Assembly (NCBI RefSeq): GCF_900215465.1
Contig: NZ_OBEH01000001.1
Location: 1,054,001-1,118,000, forward strand
DNA: 64,000 nucleotides
Reading direction: 5' to 3'
Source: Flagellimonas pacifica
GTDB taxonomy: Bacteria > Bacteroidota > Bacteroidia > Flavobacteriales > Flavobacteriaceae
In this document: piece by piece, positions 33,985-43,698 of the stretch
How positions within the stretch are numbered: the first letter of the stretch is position 1
Layout of the letters: each line of letters opens with the position of its first letter
Notes under the pieces: generated by a model
Databases searched by the model: none
What the model was told of the DNA's origin: nothing
The model's input: only the letters and a program-made list of their open reading frames with translations
Position numbers and translations under genes: made by a program

Positions 33985-34098
33985 TATTTTCCAAAATATA
34001 TAATTGGAATTACTAAAATATAATATATAATTCGGAAAAAAAATTTAGGAAAATTGACCTGTCTATATTTAACCAACTAACTTATAATTAGATAACCA

Positions 34099-36450
34099 AT
34101 GCTACGATTAGTTTTATTACTTATAATGTTTATGCCTTTTTGCTGTTTCTCTCAAAATATAGAGGTTAGTGGTGGGGTTCAATCCACCGAAGGTCCGCTT
34201 TTTGGGGTGTCCGTATTTGAACAGGGAACTACAAATGGAACCACAACAGATTTTAAGGGTAATTATGCCATACGGGTTAATTCTGGAGCCACTTTGGTTT
34301 TTTCCTATCTTGGATATAAGACCTTAGAAATTGCCATTGACGGCAATACCTTAAATGTAACTATGGAAGAAGATGCTTCCAAACTTGACGAGGTTGTTGT
34401 TAAAGGATTTGATAATGTGGTGGGTAGAGCCAGAAGACGTGCTGAATCTGTGCAATCCATTCCGGAATCCGTTGTCACATTCACGGCACAGGCAATAGAG
34501 ACCAAAGGAATCAATAATGTACAAACCTTTGCAGATCAAATTCCAAATGTAAATTTTACCACTTCACAGAACATTGGGAATAACTTTATCACTGTTAGAG
34601 GGATTTCACATATCCGTAATGGTGAATCTCCCATAGCGTTTGTTATTGACGGTGTTACATTGCCTGATCCTAACCTGATCAATCAGGAATTATTTGATTT
34701 GGCGCTCATCGAAATTGTAAAGGGACCTCAAGGGGCATTGTATGGTAGAAACGCAATAGCGGGGGCAATTAATATTGTTACCAATGAGCCTACCAATACT
34801 TCACGTAATAAAATTCAATTTGGTTATGCAAACGGAAATCTTTTACAAACGCAATTATCATCTACTGGACCTTTGGTAAAGGACAAACTGTTTTATAGGG
34901 TTTCAGGTTCTTATAAAAAGGGAGATGGCCTGTTGAACAACGTTACATTGAATATGGCTCCTGATTTTGTGGAAGAATTGTCCATAAGAGGTCAGCTAAA
35001 AGCAATTTTATCATCCAATACCACAGCTACTCTAACCGGTCAGTATATGGATGCCGAAGCTGGTGCTGTTTATTATGCTTCTCCAACAACTGGCAATCCA
35101 AATATTGATGCTGACGATTTTGATAATCTTGCCATTCAAGGAGATCAATTTGGCCGATCCACACTTGATGCCATTTATGGTAACTTAAAATTCGATTTTA
35201 ACCTTGGCGATGTCAAGCTTACTTCTTCATCTTCTTATAATAAAGGAGAGCGTAACCATATAGGCGACCTGGATTTTACTCCGGCCGATGTTTTACGACA
35301 AATTCAGGATAGCAATACAGAAACCATTAACCAAGAATTTCGATTGAGTTCTACAGATACAAATGGCAAGGTCAATTGGGATTTGGGAGCATTCTATCAA
35401 AAACTAGATAAGCAACTTATTACGGATGCAACAGCTGATTTTGGTTTTTTTGCACCACCTTTTCAACCCACGGGAACGCAGTCTAGATTAGCTATTGGAA
35501 ACTTCACCAATACTTATAACACTATTGCTGCCTTTGGATTTTTGGACTTTCAAGTAACTGACCGGTTGACTTTATCAGCAGGACTTCGATTTGATCGTGA
35601 TAACATTCAACAAGATAATGTCACGGAAAATACAAATCCTGAAAAAACGGATTCACAGCTCCAACCTAAGCTTTCATTGGCTCTAAAAGCAACTGAGGAT
35701 ATGTTGTTATATGCCAATTATGGACGTGGATATAGAACGGGAGGTTTTAACCAAGGAAATACAGTCCGGTATAATTCAGATTTTGAGGCCGAAACTACGG
35801 ATAATTATGAAATTGGTATGAAAAATAGCCTTTGGGGTGGTCGTTTCATATTGAACCTGTCCGGATATTATATTGATTTTAGCAACCAACAGTTATACGC
35901 ACTTGTTCTTGATGGTGGAAATGGAAATATTCTAATAGGCAATTTTAATGTTCCGGAAAGTGAGTCCGTTGGGTTTGAAGCGGACTTGAAATTGAGAGCC
36001 ACAAACTGGTTGGATATCTTGGGCAGTTATGGGGTAAGCAAGGCCAGAATAACAGAAGGCACCTCTACAGTGAGCACTGGAGCCAATGAAACAATAAATG
36101 TATCTGGCAACAACACACCTTTGGTGCCTCAGGACAGCTATAGCTTTGGCTTGGAATCTCGCTTTGATATTACCAAGAACGTTTCCTTTAACGGGAATGT
36201 CAACTTGGAGGGGACCGGAAAGATTTATTGGCACGAAGATAATGTCGCTGTATCATCAGGGTATAATCTTTTAAATGCCAGGTTGGGTGTTACCTTCAAT
36301 AAGTTTACAATAAATCTTTGGGGAACCAATCTTACAGATACCGAATACATCACAGAGTTTTTTGCACAAACCTTTTCCAATGGAGGCTCAGATTTGGCTT
36401 GGCTTGGTCAACCCGCCACCTATGGGGCCAGTATAGCCTACAAGTTCTAA
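34099..36450 (+). CDS. TonB-dependent outer-membrane receptor (no SusD partner)
   Basis: A 783-residue receptor. It has a signal peptide ending FCCFSQ, a carboxypeptidase-D-like domain (about 22-100; VFEQGTTNGTTTDFKGNY), a plug with VDGVTLPDPN and IVKGPQGALYGRNAIAGAINIVT, and a beta-barrel ending in FTINLWGTNLTDTEY and YGASIAYKF. It lacks an adjacent SusD, so it is a classical siderophore/vitamin-type TonB receptor rather than SusC. It precedes a hydantoinase-type catabolic operon; a terminator at 36505 lies between. The cargo may be the cyclic amide that operon degrades. Confidence 0.9.
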   Translation: MLRLVLLLIMFMPFCCFSQNIEVSGGVQSTEGPLFGVSVFEQGTTNGTTTDFKGNYAIRVNSGATLVFSYLGYKTLEIAIDGNTLNVTMEEDASKLDEVVVKGFDNVVGRARRRAESVQSIPESVVTFTAQAIETKGINNVQTFADQIPNVNFTTSQNIGNNFITVRGISHIRNGESPIAFVIDGVTLPDPNLINQELFDLALIEIVKGPQGALYGRNAIAGAINIVTNEPTNTSRNKIQFGYANGNLLQTQLSSTGPLVKDKLFYRVSGSYKKGDGLLNNVTLNMAPDFVEELSIRGQLKAILSSNTTATLTGQYMDAEAGAVYYASPTTGNPNIDADDFDNLAIQGDQFGRSTLDAIYGNLKFDFNLGDVKLTSSSSYNKGERNHIGDLDFTPADVLRQIQDSNTETINQEFRLSSTDTNGKVNWDLGAFYQKLDKQLITDATADFGFFAPPFQPTGTQSRLAIGNFTNTYNTIAAFGFLDFQVTDRLTLSAGLRFDRDNIQQDNVTENTNPEKTDSQLQPKLSLALKATEDMLLYANYGRGYRTGGFNQGNTVRYNSDFEAETTDNYEIGMKNSLWGGRFILNLSGYYIDFSNQQLYALVLDGGNGNILIGNFNVPESESVGFEADLKLRATNWLDILGSYGVSKARITEGTSTVSTGANETINVSGNNTPLVPQDSYSFGLESRFDITKNVSFNGNVNLEGTGKIYWHEDNVAVSSGYNLLNARLGVTFNKFTINLWGTNLTDTEYITEFFAQTFSNGGSDLAWLGQPATYGASIAYKF

Positions 36451-36504
36451 CACTTGTTCGCAACAGTAATTTTTGAGTTAGTTTAAGTGACCCAATGCAA
36501 TTGC

Positions 36505-36537
36505 AAAGCCACTAAAACCCATTAGTGGCTTTCTTTA
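36505..36537 (+). terminator. Terminator after the TonB receptor
   Basis: A perfect 11-bp stem, AAAGCCACTAA (36505-36515) with TTAGTGGCTTT (36522-36532), and a 6-nt loop, followed by CTTTAAAA. It lies just before the hyuA ATG at 36556, so hyuA may need its own promoter or read-through. Confidence 0.8.
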
Positions 36538-36555
36538 AAATTTATTAATAATATT

Positions 36556-38619
36556 ATGAGAGTCGCAACAGATATAGGCGGGACTTTTACGGACTTGGTA
36601 TGCTTAGAGTTTGATGCAAAAACAGGCAAGCCAATAGGAGTAAAAGTTGCAAAATCGGATACTACACCTTCTAATTTTGAGCAAGGTATACTGGATACCA
36701 TAGAAAAAGGAAATGTAGATTTAAAAGAGATAGAATTCTTTGCTCATGGTACCACGGTGGTCATCAATGCACTTACAGAACGCAAGGGGTCAAAAACTGC
36801 CCTGATAACCACAAAGGGATTTAGAGATGTGCTAGAAATTGCTCGCTGCAATAGACCTGACCTGTTCAACTTCAATTTTGTGAAACAACCTCCTTTTGTG
36901 CCACGACATTTGAGGTTTGAAGTAGAAGAACGGATGAATTACAAAGGCGAAGTAATCAAAGAGCTAAATATGGCGACTTCAAAGGCCATTCTAAAAACCT
37001 GTAAGGAAGAAAACGTTGAGTCCATTGCGGTTTGCCTCTTGCACGCTTATAAAAACCCTGAACACGAAATTCAGCTTGTTGAAGAATTGTTGAAGCTCGA
37101 TAAGAGCATAGAAATTATTGCATCACATCAGGTAACTAGAGAATGGCGTGAATATGAACGAACTAGCTCAACGGTACTATCGGGTTATGTCCTTCCGATA
37201 GCCAAAAAATACCTGAACCAGCTTAAAGACAAATTAAGACAAAAGGGATTGCAAGACCCTCCTTACATTATGCAATCTAATGGAGGCATTACAACCTTGA
37301 ATGATGTAAAGAGCAATCCGATTACCATGGTAGAATCAGGTCCTGCAAGTGGTGTTTTTGGAGCTATTGCTCTGGGGAAAGTAATTGGCAAAAAGAACTT
37401 GATTGTTTTGGACATTGGCGGAACCACAGCAAAATGCGCCTTAGTAGAAAATGGACAGGTAAAAATAACTACCAATTATAAAATTGAGCATTCAAGGACA
37501 GAGGCGGGTTATCCAATTCAAACACCGGTAATAGATATTGTTGAGATTGGTAATGGAGGAGGAAGCATAGCTTGGATAGATGAAGGAGGTAAAATGCATG
37601 TTGGCCCTAAGAGCTCCGGAGCTCAACCGGGACCTGCTGCTTACGGACGTGGCGGAAAAAATCTGACCACTACCGATGCCAACATTATTACCGGACGGAT
37701 TCATCCCCACTATTTTTTGGGAGGAGAATTGGAACCCGACTACCCAAGTATTGAAAAAGCTTCCAAAGCTTTATGCGAGAAACTTAACACTTCAAAAGAA
37801 GACATTGCCAAGGGGATACTTAGAATCGCCAATTCCAATATGGTGAATGCGCTAAAACTCATTTCGGTAAACAAAGGCTACGATCCTCGAGATTTTACTA
37901 TGGTGGTCATTGGAGGAGGTGGGTCAATGCACGGTGCCGACCTGGCCAGGGAGCTTCAGGTATCCGAATTGATTGTGCCTCCGCACGCTGGGGTATTTTC
38001 TGCCTTCGGAATGTTGATGTCAGATATTAGAAGGGACTTCATAAGGACCAATGTGATTACCTTAGAACCGGAGCAACGGACCACAATACAATCCACCTTT
38101 GCAGAAATGGAAAGTGAAGCCATCAAGAACTTCAAATCGGATGGTTATACCAAGGAGGACATTAAATTCACTTACTATACCGATTTACGTTATGCCGGTC
38201 AAGAACACTATGTTAAAGTATTGTTGTCCAATTTTGATGACACTACTCCTTTAGAAATCATAATTCAACATTTTCATAAAGAACATAAAAAGCATTATTC
38301 CTTCGAACTTGATGCCTCAGTGGAGTTAGTAAACTTTCATTTAGTGGCCCAAGTGGTGGTTGATAAACCTGATTTTCCAAAGTTGGAAAAAACGGGTAAA
38401 AAAGTTGAAGATGCGCACTTTGATACTAGAGATGTAGATTTTGATGATTTGGGAATTCAACAAACAGCCTTCTATCATAGAAATCTCTTAGAACCCAAAA
38501 TGAAAATTAAAGGACCTGCGGTAATTGCCGAAAAAGCCACAACTACCCTAGTCACTCCTTTGCACATAGTTAATGTTGATGAGTATGGCAACTTGATCCT
38601 AACCTTACAAAAAGCCTAG
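36556..38619 (+). CDS. hyuA: Hydantoinase/oxoprolinase subunit A (ATP-dependent cyclic amidase)
   Basis: A 687-residue ASKHA-fold enzyme: N-terminal ATDIGGTFTDLV phosphate loop, AHGTTVVINALTERKG, then LDIGGTTAKCALV, IGNGGGSIAWIDEGG and VIGGGGSMHGADLARELQ. Family members use ATP to open hydantoins, 5-oxoproline or N-methylhydantoin, or to carboxylate acetone, with subunit B. HyuB follows 2 bp downstream. Exact substrate unknown. Confidence 0.88.
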   Translation: MRVATDIGGTFTDLVCLEFDAKTGKPIGVKVAKSDTTPSNFEQGILDTIEKGNVDLKEIEFFAHGTTVVINALTERKGSKTALITTKGFRDVLEIARCNRPDLFNFNFVKQPPFVPRHLRFEVEERMNYKGEVIKELNMATSKAILKTCKEENVESIAVCLLHAYKNPEHEIQLVEELLKLDKSIEIIASHQVTREWREYERTSSTVLSGYVLPIAKKYLNQLKDKLRQKGLQDPPYIMQSNGGITTLNDVKSNPITMVESGPASGVFGAIALGKVIGKKNLIVLDIGGTTAKCALVENGQVKITTNYKIEHSRTEAGYPIQTPVIDIVEIGNGGGSIAWIDEGGKMHVGPKSSGAQPGPAAYGRGGKNLTTTDANIITGRIHPHYFLGGELEPDYPSIEKASKALCEKLNTSKEDIAKGILRIANSNMVNALKLISVNKGYDPRDFTMVVIGGGGSMHGADLARELQVSELIVPPHAGVFSAFGMLMSDIRRDFIRTNVITLEPEQRTTIQSTFAEMESEAIKNFKSDGYTKEDIKFTYYTDLRYAGQEHYVKVLLSNFDDTTPLEIIIQHFHKEHKKHYSFELDASVELVNFHLVAQVVVDKPDFPKLEKTGKKVEDAHFDTRDVDFDDLGIQQTAFYHRNLLEPKMKIKGPAVIAEKATTTLVTPLHIVNVDEYGNLILTLQKA

Positions 38620-38621
38620 CT

Positions 38622-40283
38622 ATGGAAAAATTTACCTTAGAAATCATACAGGATGCATTGGTAGCCGCTGGTGATGAGATGTTTCAAACCTTGCAACGCA
38701 CCAGCATGAGCCCCATTATATATGAATCATTGGATTATGCCGTGGGCATTACAGATGCCAAAGGAGAACTACTTGCCCAAGGTAATGGGGTAACCGCATT
38801 TTTGGCAGCTCTGGATTCTGTGGTAAGAGCCACTTTGGATAAGTTCAATGGAGAAAATGCTTTGCGAGAAGGAGATGTGGTCATAGCCAATACACCCTAT
38901 GCCGGAGGAGGAACCCATCTTTCGGATGTTTCAGTAATATATCCTGTTTTTTACAAAAATGAACTGGTTGCATTTACTGTCAACAAAGCACATTGGACTG
39001 AATTGGGAGGAACCTTTCCGGGTTCGGTCTCTACTGTTGCTACAGAAATTTATCAAGAAGGATTACACTTCCCATTCATAAAAGTGAGAGAAAAAGGTAA
39101 AATCAATGAAGCGATTGCCGACCTGATAAAATCAAACGTACGATTACCTGACAGTACTCTTGGTGATCTTTATGCAGGTATTGCGGCATCAGAGGTGGGT
39201 GCGAAAAGGGTCATTTCAATCATTGAAAAGTATGGTTTGGAAACATTTATTAAAGCCAAAGAAGATTTCCTCGATTATGGGGAGCGCATGTGCATTGAGG
39301 CTCTAAAGAAAATCCCAAATGGTGTTTACGAAGGAACAACCGAAGTTGAAGACAATGGTTTTGGTGAGGGTCCATTTCCCATCAAAGCCAAAATTACCGT
39401 AACGGATAATCAGTTTATAGCCGATTTTAATGGTTCGCACCCACAGGTAAAAGGAGCTACCAATCTAGCTTTTAGTGGTTTGGTTACCGGCTGTAGAAGC
39501 CTTTTTAAAGCCATAACCACTCCACGCATGGATGCCAACGGTGGTGCATTTAGGCCTATGAAGGTCATTTGTGAGCCCGGAACTATTGTTAGTGCTGAGG
39601 CACCTTCTGCAGTATCAGTTTATTATGAGGTTTTGATAACTTCAATAGATTTAATCTGGAAGATTTTGGCACCAATGATTCCAGATAAATTGCCTGCTGG
39701 GCATTTGCGTTCCGTTTGTGCGACCTTCATTTCGGGGATGCACCCTGACACTGGGCAGTTTTATATCCAGGCGGAACCTTTGGCCGGTGGTTGGGGAGCT
39801 TCCTCTACCCATGATGGAAACCGTGGGCAACTTTCCTGTGGTAGCGGTGAATCTTACAACATTCCCATAGAAATCCGCGAAATGCGCTATGGTATTCAGG
39901 TTGAACAGTATGCTTTTCATAATGAAGGAGGTGGGTATGGTGAATTTCAAGGAGGCAATGGACAGTATGTCGATTATAAAATTGTTTCTGATGGAGCTCA
40001 TGTTACAGCTGCGTTTTTGGGTGAAAAAACTAAAACCTGGGGTATGAATGGTGGGCATGATGGGTCCTATAATTATTTCATGATCATCAGAAAAAATGGA
40101 ACGAAAGAGAGACATAGCCTTGGGACAAATATTGCTCTGGAAAAAGGAGACATAGTTAGATGCGTGACTGCAACTGGGGGAGGTTATGGAAACCCCGAAA
40201 ATCGCCCAGAGAAGAAAGTTCTCTTGGATGTGAAAAATGGCTATATCACTAAAAAAGAAGCAAAGGAATTCTATAATATCTGA
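38622..40283 (+). CDS. hyuB: Hydantoinase/oxoprolinase subunit B
   Basis: A 553-residue HyuB-family protein: QRTSMSPIIYESLDYAVGITD near the start, VVIANTPYAGGGTHLSDVSV, TVNKAHWTELGG, and a glycine-rich C-terminal GGGYGEFQGGNGQY plus TATGGGYGNP. It forms the catalytic complex with HyuA directly upstream. The next gene starts 1 bp after its stop. Confidence 0.88.
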   Translation: MEKFTLEIIQDALVAAGDEMFQTLQRTSMSPIIYESLDYAVGITDAKGELLAQGNGVTAFLAALDSVVRATLDKFNGENALREGDVVIANTPYAGGGTHLSDVSVIYPVFYKNELVAFTVNKAHWTELGGTFPGSVSTVATEIYQEGLHFPFIKVREKGKINEAIADLIKSNVRLPDSTLGDLYAGIAASEVGAKRVISIIEKYGLETFIKAKEDFLDYGERMCIEALKKIPNGVYEGTTEVEDNGFGEGPFPIKAKITVTDNQFIADFNGSHPQVKGATNLAFSGLVTGCRSLFKAITTPRMDANGGAFRPMKVICEPGTIVSAEAPSAVSVYYEVLITSIDLIWKILAPMIPDKLPAGHLRSVCATFISGMHPDTGQFYIQAEPLAGGWGASSTHDGNRGQLSCGSGESYNIPIEIREMRYGIQVEQYAFHNEGGGYGEFQGGNGQYVDYKIVSDGAHVTAAFLGEKTKTWGMNGGHDGSYNYFMIIRKNGTKERHSLGTNIALEKGDIVRCVTATGGGYGNPENRPEKKVLLDVKNGYITKKEAKEFYNI

Positions 40284-40284
40284 T

Positions 40285-41082
40285 ATGGAAGATGTAATAA
40301 AAATTATGTATCTGAACCCCATTGGCTTTAATGCTTACGATTCATTTTTTGCCGAGATGATCAAGGAGAATAAGTTCTCTAATACTGAAGTACACGTCAC
40401 CTCGTTGCAATCAACCGTAGGTCAAATGGATAATCTTGAATATAGAACTTACAATGCAATCGTTGCTTCTGACATGATCAAAGCTATAAGACAAGCTTCA
40501 ATTGAAGGCTTTGATGCTATGATCATTGGTTGTTTTTACGACCCTTGTTTATTGGATGCAAGAGAAATTTCTGGCGATATGGTGGTAGTTGCCCCTTGCC
40601 AATCGTCAATAGAGGTTGCCTTAAAACTATCTAATAGATTTTCTGTAATCATTGGACAAAAAAAATGGGAACATGAAATGCATACCACTATTAAAGAATA
40701 TGGTTACGGGGAACATTTGGCATCTTTCCGTGATGTTGGTATGAATGTCTGTGAATTTCAAAAGAATCATAAAATTACCGCCAACAATCTTTTCAAAGCA
40801 GCCGAAAGAGCAGTGAACGAGGATTTTGCTGAATCTATCATATTAGGATGTACTTGTGAATTTGGTTTCTTTAATGAAATTCAGGAAAGGCTTAAAGTGC
40901 CCGTTATAGATCCTTCTTTAGCTGCTTTAAAACAAGCGGAGCAAGCGGCCATTCTTAAAAAACGATATGGTTGGAAACCTTCAACAAAGTGGAGTTGTGA
41001 ACCTCCTTCTGAACAGGATATGGAACAATTTGGATTGTTTATGGAACCCTATCAATTTGGCAATCGAATCATAGTGAACTAA
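40285..41082 (+). CDS. Asp/Glu/hydantoin racemase-family protein
   Basis: A 265-residue protein. The start is ATG 40285, right after the hyuB stop; an ATG at 40237 lies inside hyuB. Two cysteine motifs of the racemase fold are visible: GFDAMIIGCFYDP (first catalytic region) and SIILGCTCEFGFF (second). In hydantoin pathways such racemases interconvert hydantoin or amino-acid stereoisomers. The overlap with the cupin gene (TAATGG at 41080-41085) indicates coupled translation. Confidence 0.85.
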   Translation: MEDVIKIMYLNPIGFNAYDSFFAEMIKENKFSNTEVHVTSLQSTVGQMDNLEYRTYNAIVASDMIKAIRQASIEGFDAMIIGCFYDPCLLDAREISGDMVVVAPCQSSIEVALKLSNRFSVIIGQKKWEHEMHTTIKEYGYGEHLASFRDVGMNVCEFQKNHKITANNLFKAAERAVNEDFAESIILGCTCEFGFFNEIQERLKVPVIDPSLAALKQAEQAAILKKRYGWKPSTKWSCEPPSEQDMEQFGLFMEPYQFGNRIIVN

Positions 41083-41405
41083 TGGTAGTTAAAAGAATTA
41101 CATATCCATTGCCAAAAGAGCATTACAACAAATCTCTTTTTCAAATTCAAAAAGAGCAGACTGCGTTTCAAATGGGAACTGTTTTCTTAAAAAAAGGGAC
41201 CAGAATACCAGAAATTGGGTTTACAAGGCATCCAAGCTATGAAATTTCCATTATTCAAAAAGGAAAAATTGAAATGCTCCATGAAAATGGTTCGATCAAA
41301 GGTTATTTGAAATCTGGAGATGTAGTTTATCTGGAAGCGTTTGAAGCTCAGGCAGGAAATGTTTTAGAGGACACTAACCTCATTTACATCTTAATTAAGG
41401 CATAG
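41082..41405 (+). CDS. Small cupin-domain protein
   Basis: A 107-residue single-domain cupin. It contains TRHPSYEISIIQKGKIEM and LKSGDVVYLEAFEAQAG, fitting the two cupin motifs. No metal-site call is secure: His in TRHPSYE is present, but a second His is replaced. Possibly a binding or isomerase helper for the pathway intermediate, or a ligand sensor. It overlaps the racemase gene and precedes the permease by 4 bp. Confidence 0.78.
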   Translation: MVVKRITYPLPKEHYNKSLFQIQKEQTAFQMGTVFLKKGTRIPEIGFTRHPSYEISIIQKGKIEMLHENGSIKGYLKSGDVVYLEAFEAQAGNVLEDTNLIYILIKA

Positions 41406-41409
41406 GCAT

Positions 41410-42609
41410 ATGGAAAATAATCATGCTAACACAAGATGGTATAGTCTGGCCGGTATTTGGTTCGGAGGAATTGTTAGTGTGCCAGCATTACTCATAGGAA
41501 GTTCTTTGATAAGTGCACTAAGTTTCAGCACTTCTATTTGGGCAGGTCTTATTGGTTTCAGCTTTGTGGTGCTCTTTATGTCCTTGCTGAGTATGGCTGC
41601 TGTGGAAAGAAGAAAAGCAACGGTAGCATTGGCTTCGAGCAGTTTTGGGGAGAATGGAGCCAAGGTTATCGTAGCTCTGGTCATTGGTCTATCTACTTTG
41701 GGATGGTTCGGAATTCAGAGTAATATTGCTGGAGCGTCCTTTTCAAAAATATTACTAGAAATGGGTGGTCCAGACATCCCCATTTGGGCAACATCCATTT
41801 TTTGGGGTATCATCATGGTTCTTACGGCAGTTTTTGGGTTTAAATACCTGAAATGGCTCAATTATGTGGCCGTTCCAGCCATTGTTTTGTTATTGGTTTA
41901 CGGTTTGTTTATTACTTTTAAAACCCATGGTTTTCAAGAAATACTGAATTTTAAACCAGAGGGTAGCATGCCTTTTTCGCAAGCTATAGGACTCACCATT
42001 GGTTTTATCTCTGTTGGTGGGGTAATTTCACCGGACTACAATCGTTTTGCTGCAACTAAAAAGGATGCTGTTTTGGGTTCCATCTTCGGGATCATTCCTT
42101 CTGCGTTATGCTTGTTAGCCATTGGAGCAATTTTGGCCATTACCCAAGGAACATATGACATTGTTGAGATATTTTCAGGCTTGGGATTTCCATTTTTTGC
42201 AATGTCGATTCTTATTCTTGCTACATGGACTTCCAACGTTATGAATATCTATTCCTCAGGATTGGCCTTTAATGACCTTTTTAAGTTACGGGAAACTTCC
42301 CGGTCTAAAACCACTTTACTGGTAGGAATTGCAGGTATATTGCTTGCTGCGGTTGGAATTTTATCCCACTTTATGAGCTTTATTACATTGCTCACCATCA
42401 CAATTACCCCAATAGCCGGGGTTATGATATCTGATTATTACATTGCCAAAACATACCAACAGGAAGCCGCCAAAGTAAACTGGAAAGGAATAATTTCTTG
42501 GGGAACCGGGGTGGTAGTTATGTTGATTATGGACTCCTCAATTAAAAATATTTTGGGTATTGTGATTGCGGCAATAATCTATTATATCCTTAAAAAAATC
42601 TTGAAATAG
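41410..42609 (+). CDS. NCS1-family (cytosine/hydantoin-type) permease
   Basis: A 399-residue transporter with about 12 membrane helices. The first carries WYSLAGIWFGGIVSVPALLIG; later GWFGIQSNIAGASF and VGGVISPDYNRFAATKKDA, the CodB-like signature, appear. NCS1 members carry cytosine, purines, allantoin or hydantoins. It sits inside the cyclic-amidase operon, 4 bp after the cupin and 2 bp before DUF917, so it most likely imports that operon's substrate. Confidence 0.88.
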   Translation: MENNHANTRWYSLAGIWFGGIVSVPALLIGSSLISALSFSTSIWAGLIGFSFVVLFMSLLSMAAVERRKATVALASSSFGENGAKVIVALVIGLSTLGWFGIQSNIAGASFSKILLEMGGPDIPIWATSIFWGIIMVLTAVFGFKYLKWLNYVAVPAIVLLLVYGLFITFKTHGFQEILNFKPEGSMPFSQAIGLTIGFISVGGVISPDYNRFAATKKDAVLGSIFGIIPSALCLLAIGAILAITQGTYDIVEIFSGLGFPFFAMSILILATWTSNVMNIYSSGLAFNDLFKLRETSRSKTTLLVGIAGILLAAVGILSHFMSFITLLTITITPIAGVMISDYYIAKTYQQEAAKVNWKGIISWGTGVVVMLIMDSSIKNILGIVIAAIIYYILKKILK

Positions 42610-42611
42610 GT

Positions 42612-43694
42612 ATGCGAAAAATTGGAACAAAAGACATTGAATATATAGCTATGGGGTCAACTGTTCTAGGGACCGGGGGCGGAGGTGATCCCTATATTGG
42701 AAAACTTTTGGTGAAACAGGCTATAAACACTTATGGTGAAGCATCCCTTGTTAATGCGGAAGATTTGGAAGATGATGCGCTGATAGTTCCCATAGCAGCT
42801 TTTGGAGCGCCCATGATACTTGTGGAAAAGCTTTTTTCTGGAAATGAATTCATGAAAGCTTTTGAAATGATGGAAGAATATTTGGGAAAAAAAATAGATG
42901 CCGTTATGCCAGCCGAAGCGGGTGGGCTCAATGGGGTAATTCCATTTGCAGTAGCTGCTGAAAAGAATATCCCTATAGTAGATGCCGATGGCATGGGGAG
43001 AGCATTTCCCCGTTTGGAAATGGTCACTTTCACCTTACACAATATTCCTGTTTCACCAATAGCGCAAGCCGATGAAAAAGGGAATAGAAACATATACCAC
43101 ACCATTGATAATGTATGGGGAGAAACGCTTGTAGGGGCAACAACAATTCAAATGGGTGGCAGCTGTGCCATTGGATGTTATCCCATGAGTGGTAAACAAG
43201 TCAAGAAAGCTGCGGTACATGGTATTGTTACCTATGCGCAAAAGCTTGGAGAAGCCATCCTAGATTCAAAAGATAAAAATCTTAGTCCTCTTACTTCTTT
43301 AATCAAAGAAGCTTCGGCCATTAAACTTTTTACTGGGAAAATCAGCAAAGTAACCATAAAAACGGAAGGGAGATGGAACAAGGGTATTTGTGAAATTATG
43401 GGATTGGATGAAAATCAAGGAAACTTCATGGATTTGGATTTTCAAAATGAGTTTTTAATGGCGAAAAAAGATGGTCGTCCCATGGCTATTACACCAGACT
43501 TGATAGTACTTATTGATGCGGAAAACGCACAGCCCATAACAGCAGAATCTGTACAATATGGCACACGTGTAGTGGTTTTGGGCATGAAAGCCGATGTGCA
43601 ATGGAGAACACCGGAAGGTATTGCATTGGGAGGTCCTCAAAAATTCGGCTATAAAGAAAAATTTATTCCCATTGAGGAATTGAACAAAAATTAA
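42612..43694 (+). CDS. DUF917-family protein
   Basis: A 360-residue protein with the DUF917 start IEYIAMGSTVLGTGGGGDPYIG and MPAEAGGLNGVIPFAVAAE, then VDADGMGRAFPRLEM. DUF917 proteins are widely found next to hydantoinase/oxoprolinase A proteins and are thought to be part of the same metabolic complex, although no reaction is firmly assigned. Here it lies directly between the NCS1 permease and the second HyuA-like gene. Confidence 0.87.
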   Translation: MRKIGTKDIEYIAMGSTVLGTGGGGDPYIGKLLVKQAINTYGEASLVNAEDLEDDALIVPIAAFGAPMILVEKLFSGNEFMKAFEMMEEYLGKKIDAVMPAEAGGLNGVIPFAVAAEKNIPIVDADGMGRAFPRLEMVTFTLHNIPVSPIAQADEKGNRNIYHTIDNVWGETLVGATTIQMGGSCAIGCYPMSGKQVKKAAVHGIVTYAQKLGEAILDSKDKNLSPLTSLIKEASAIKLFTGKISKVTIKTEGRWNKGICEIMGLDENQGNFMDLDFQNEFLMAKKDGRPMAITPDLIVLIDAENAQPITAESVQYGTRVVVLGMKADVQWRTPEGIALGGPQKFGYKEKFIPIEELNKN

Positions 43695-43698
43695 ACAT

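Noticed and set aside
39651..40322. Minus-strand 223-codon ORF opposite the hyuB end
   Set aside because: Complementary to a conserved coding sequence and without recognisable protein features; a shadow.
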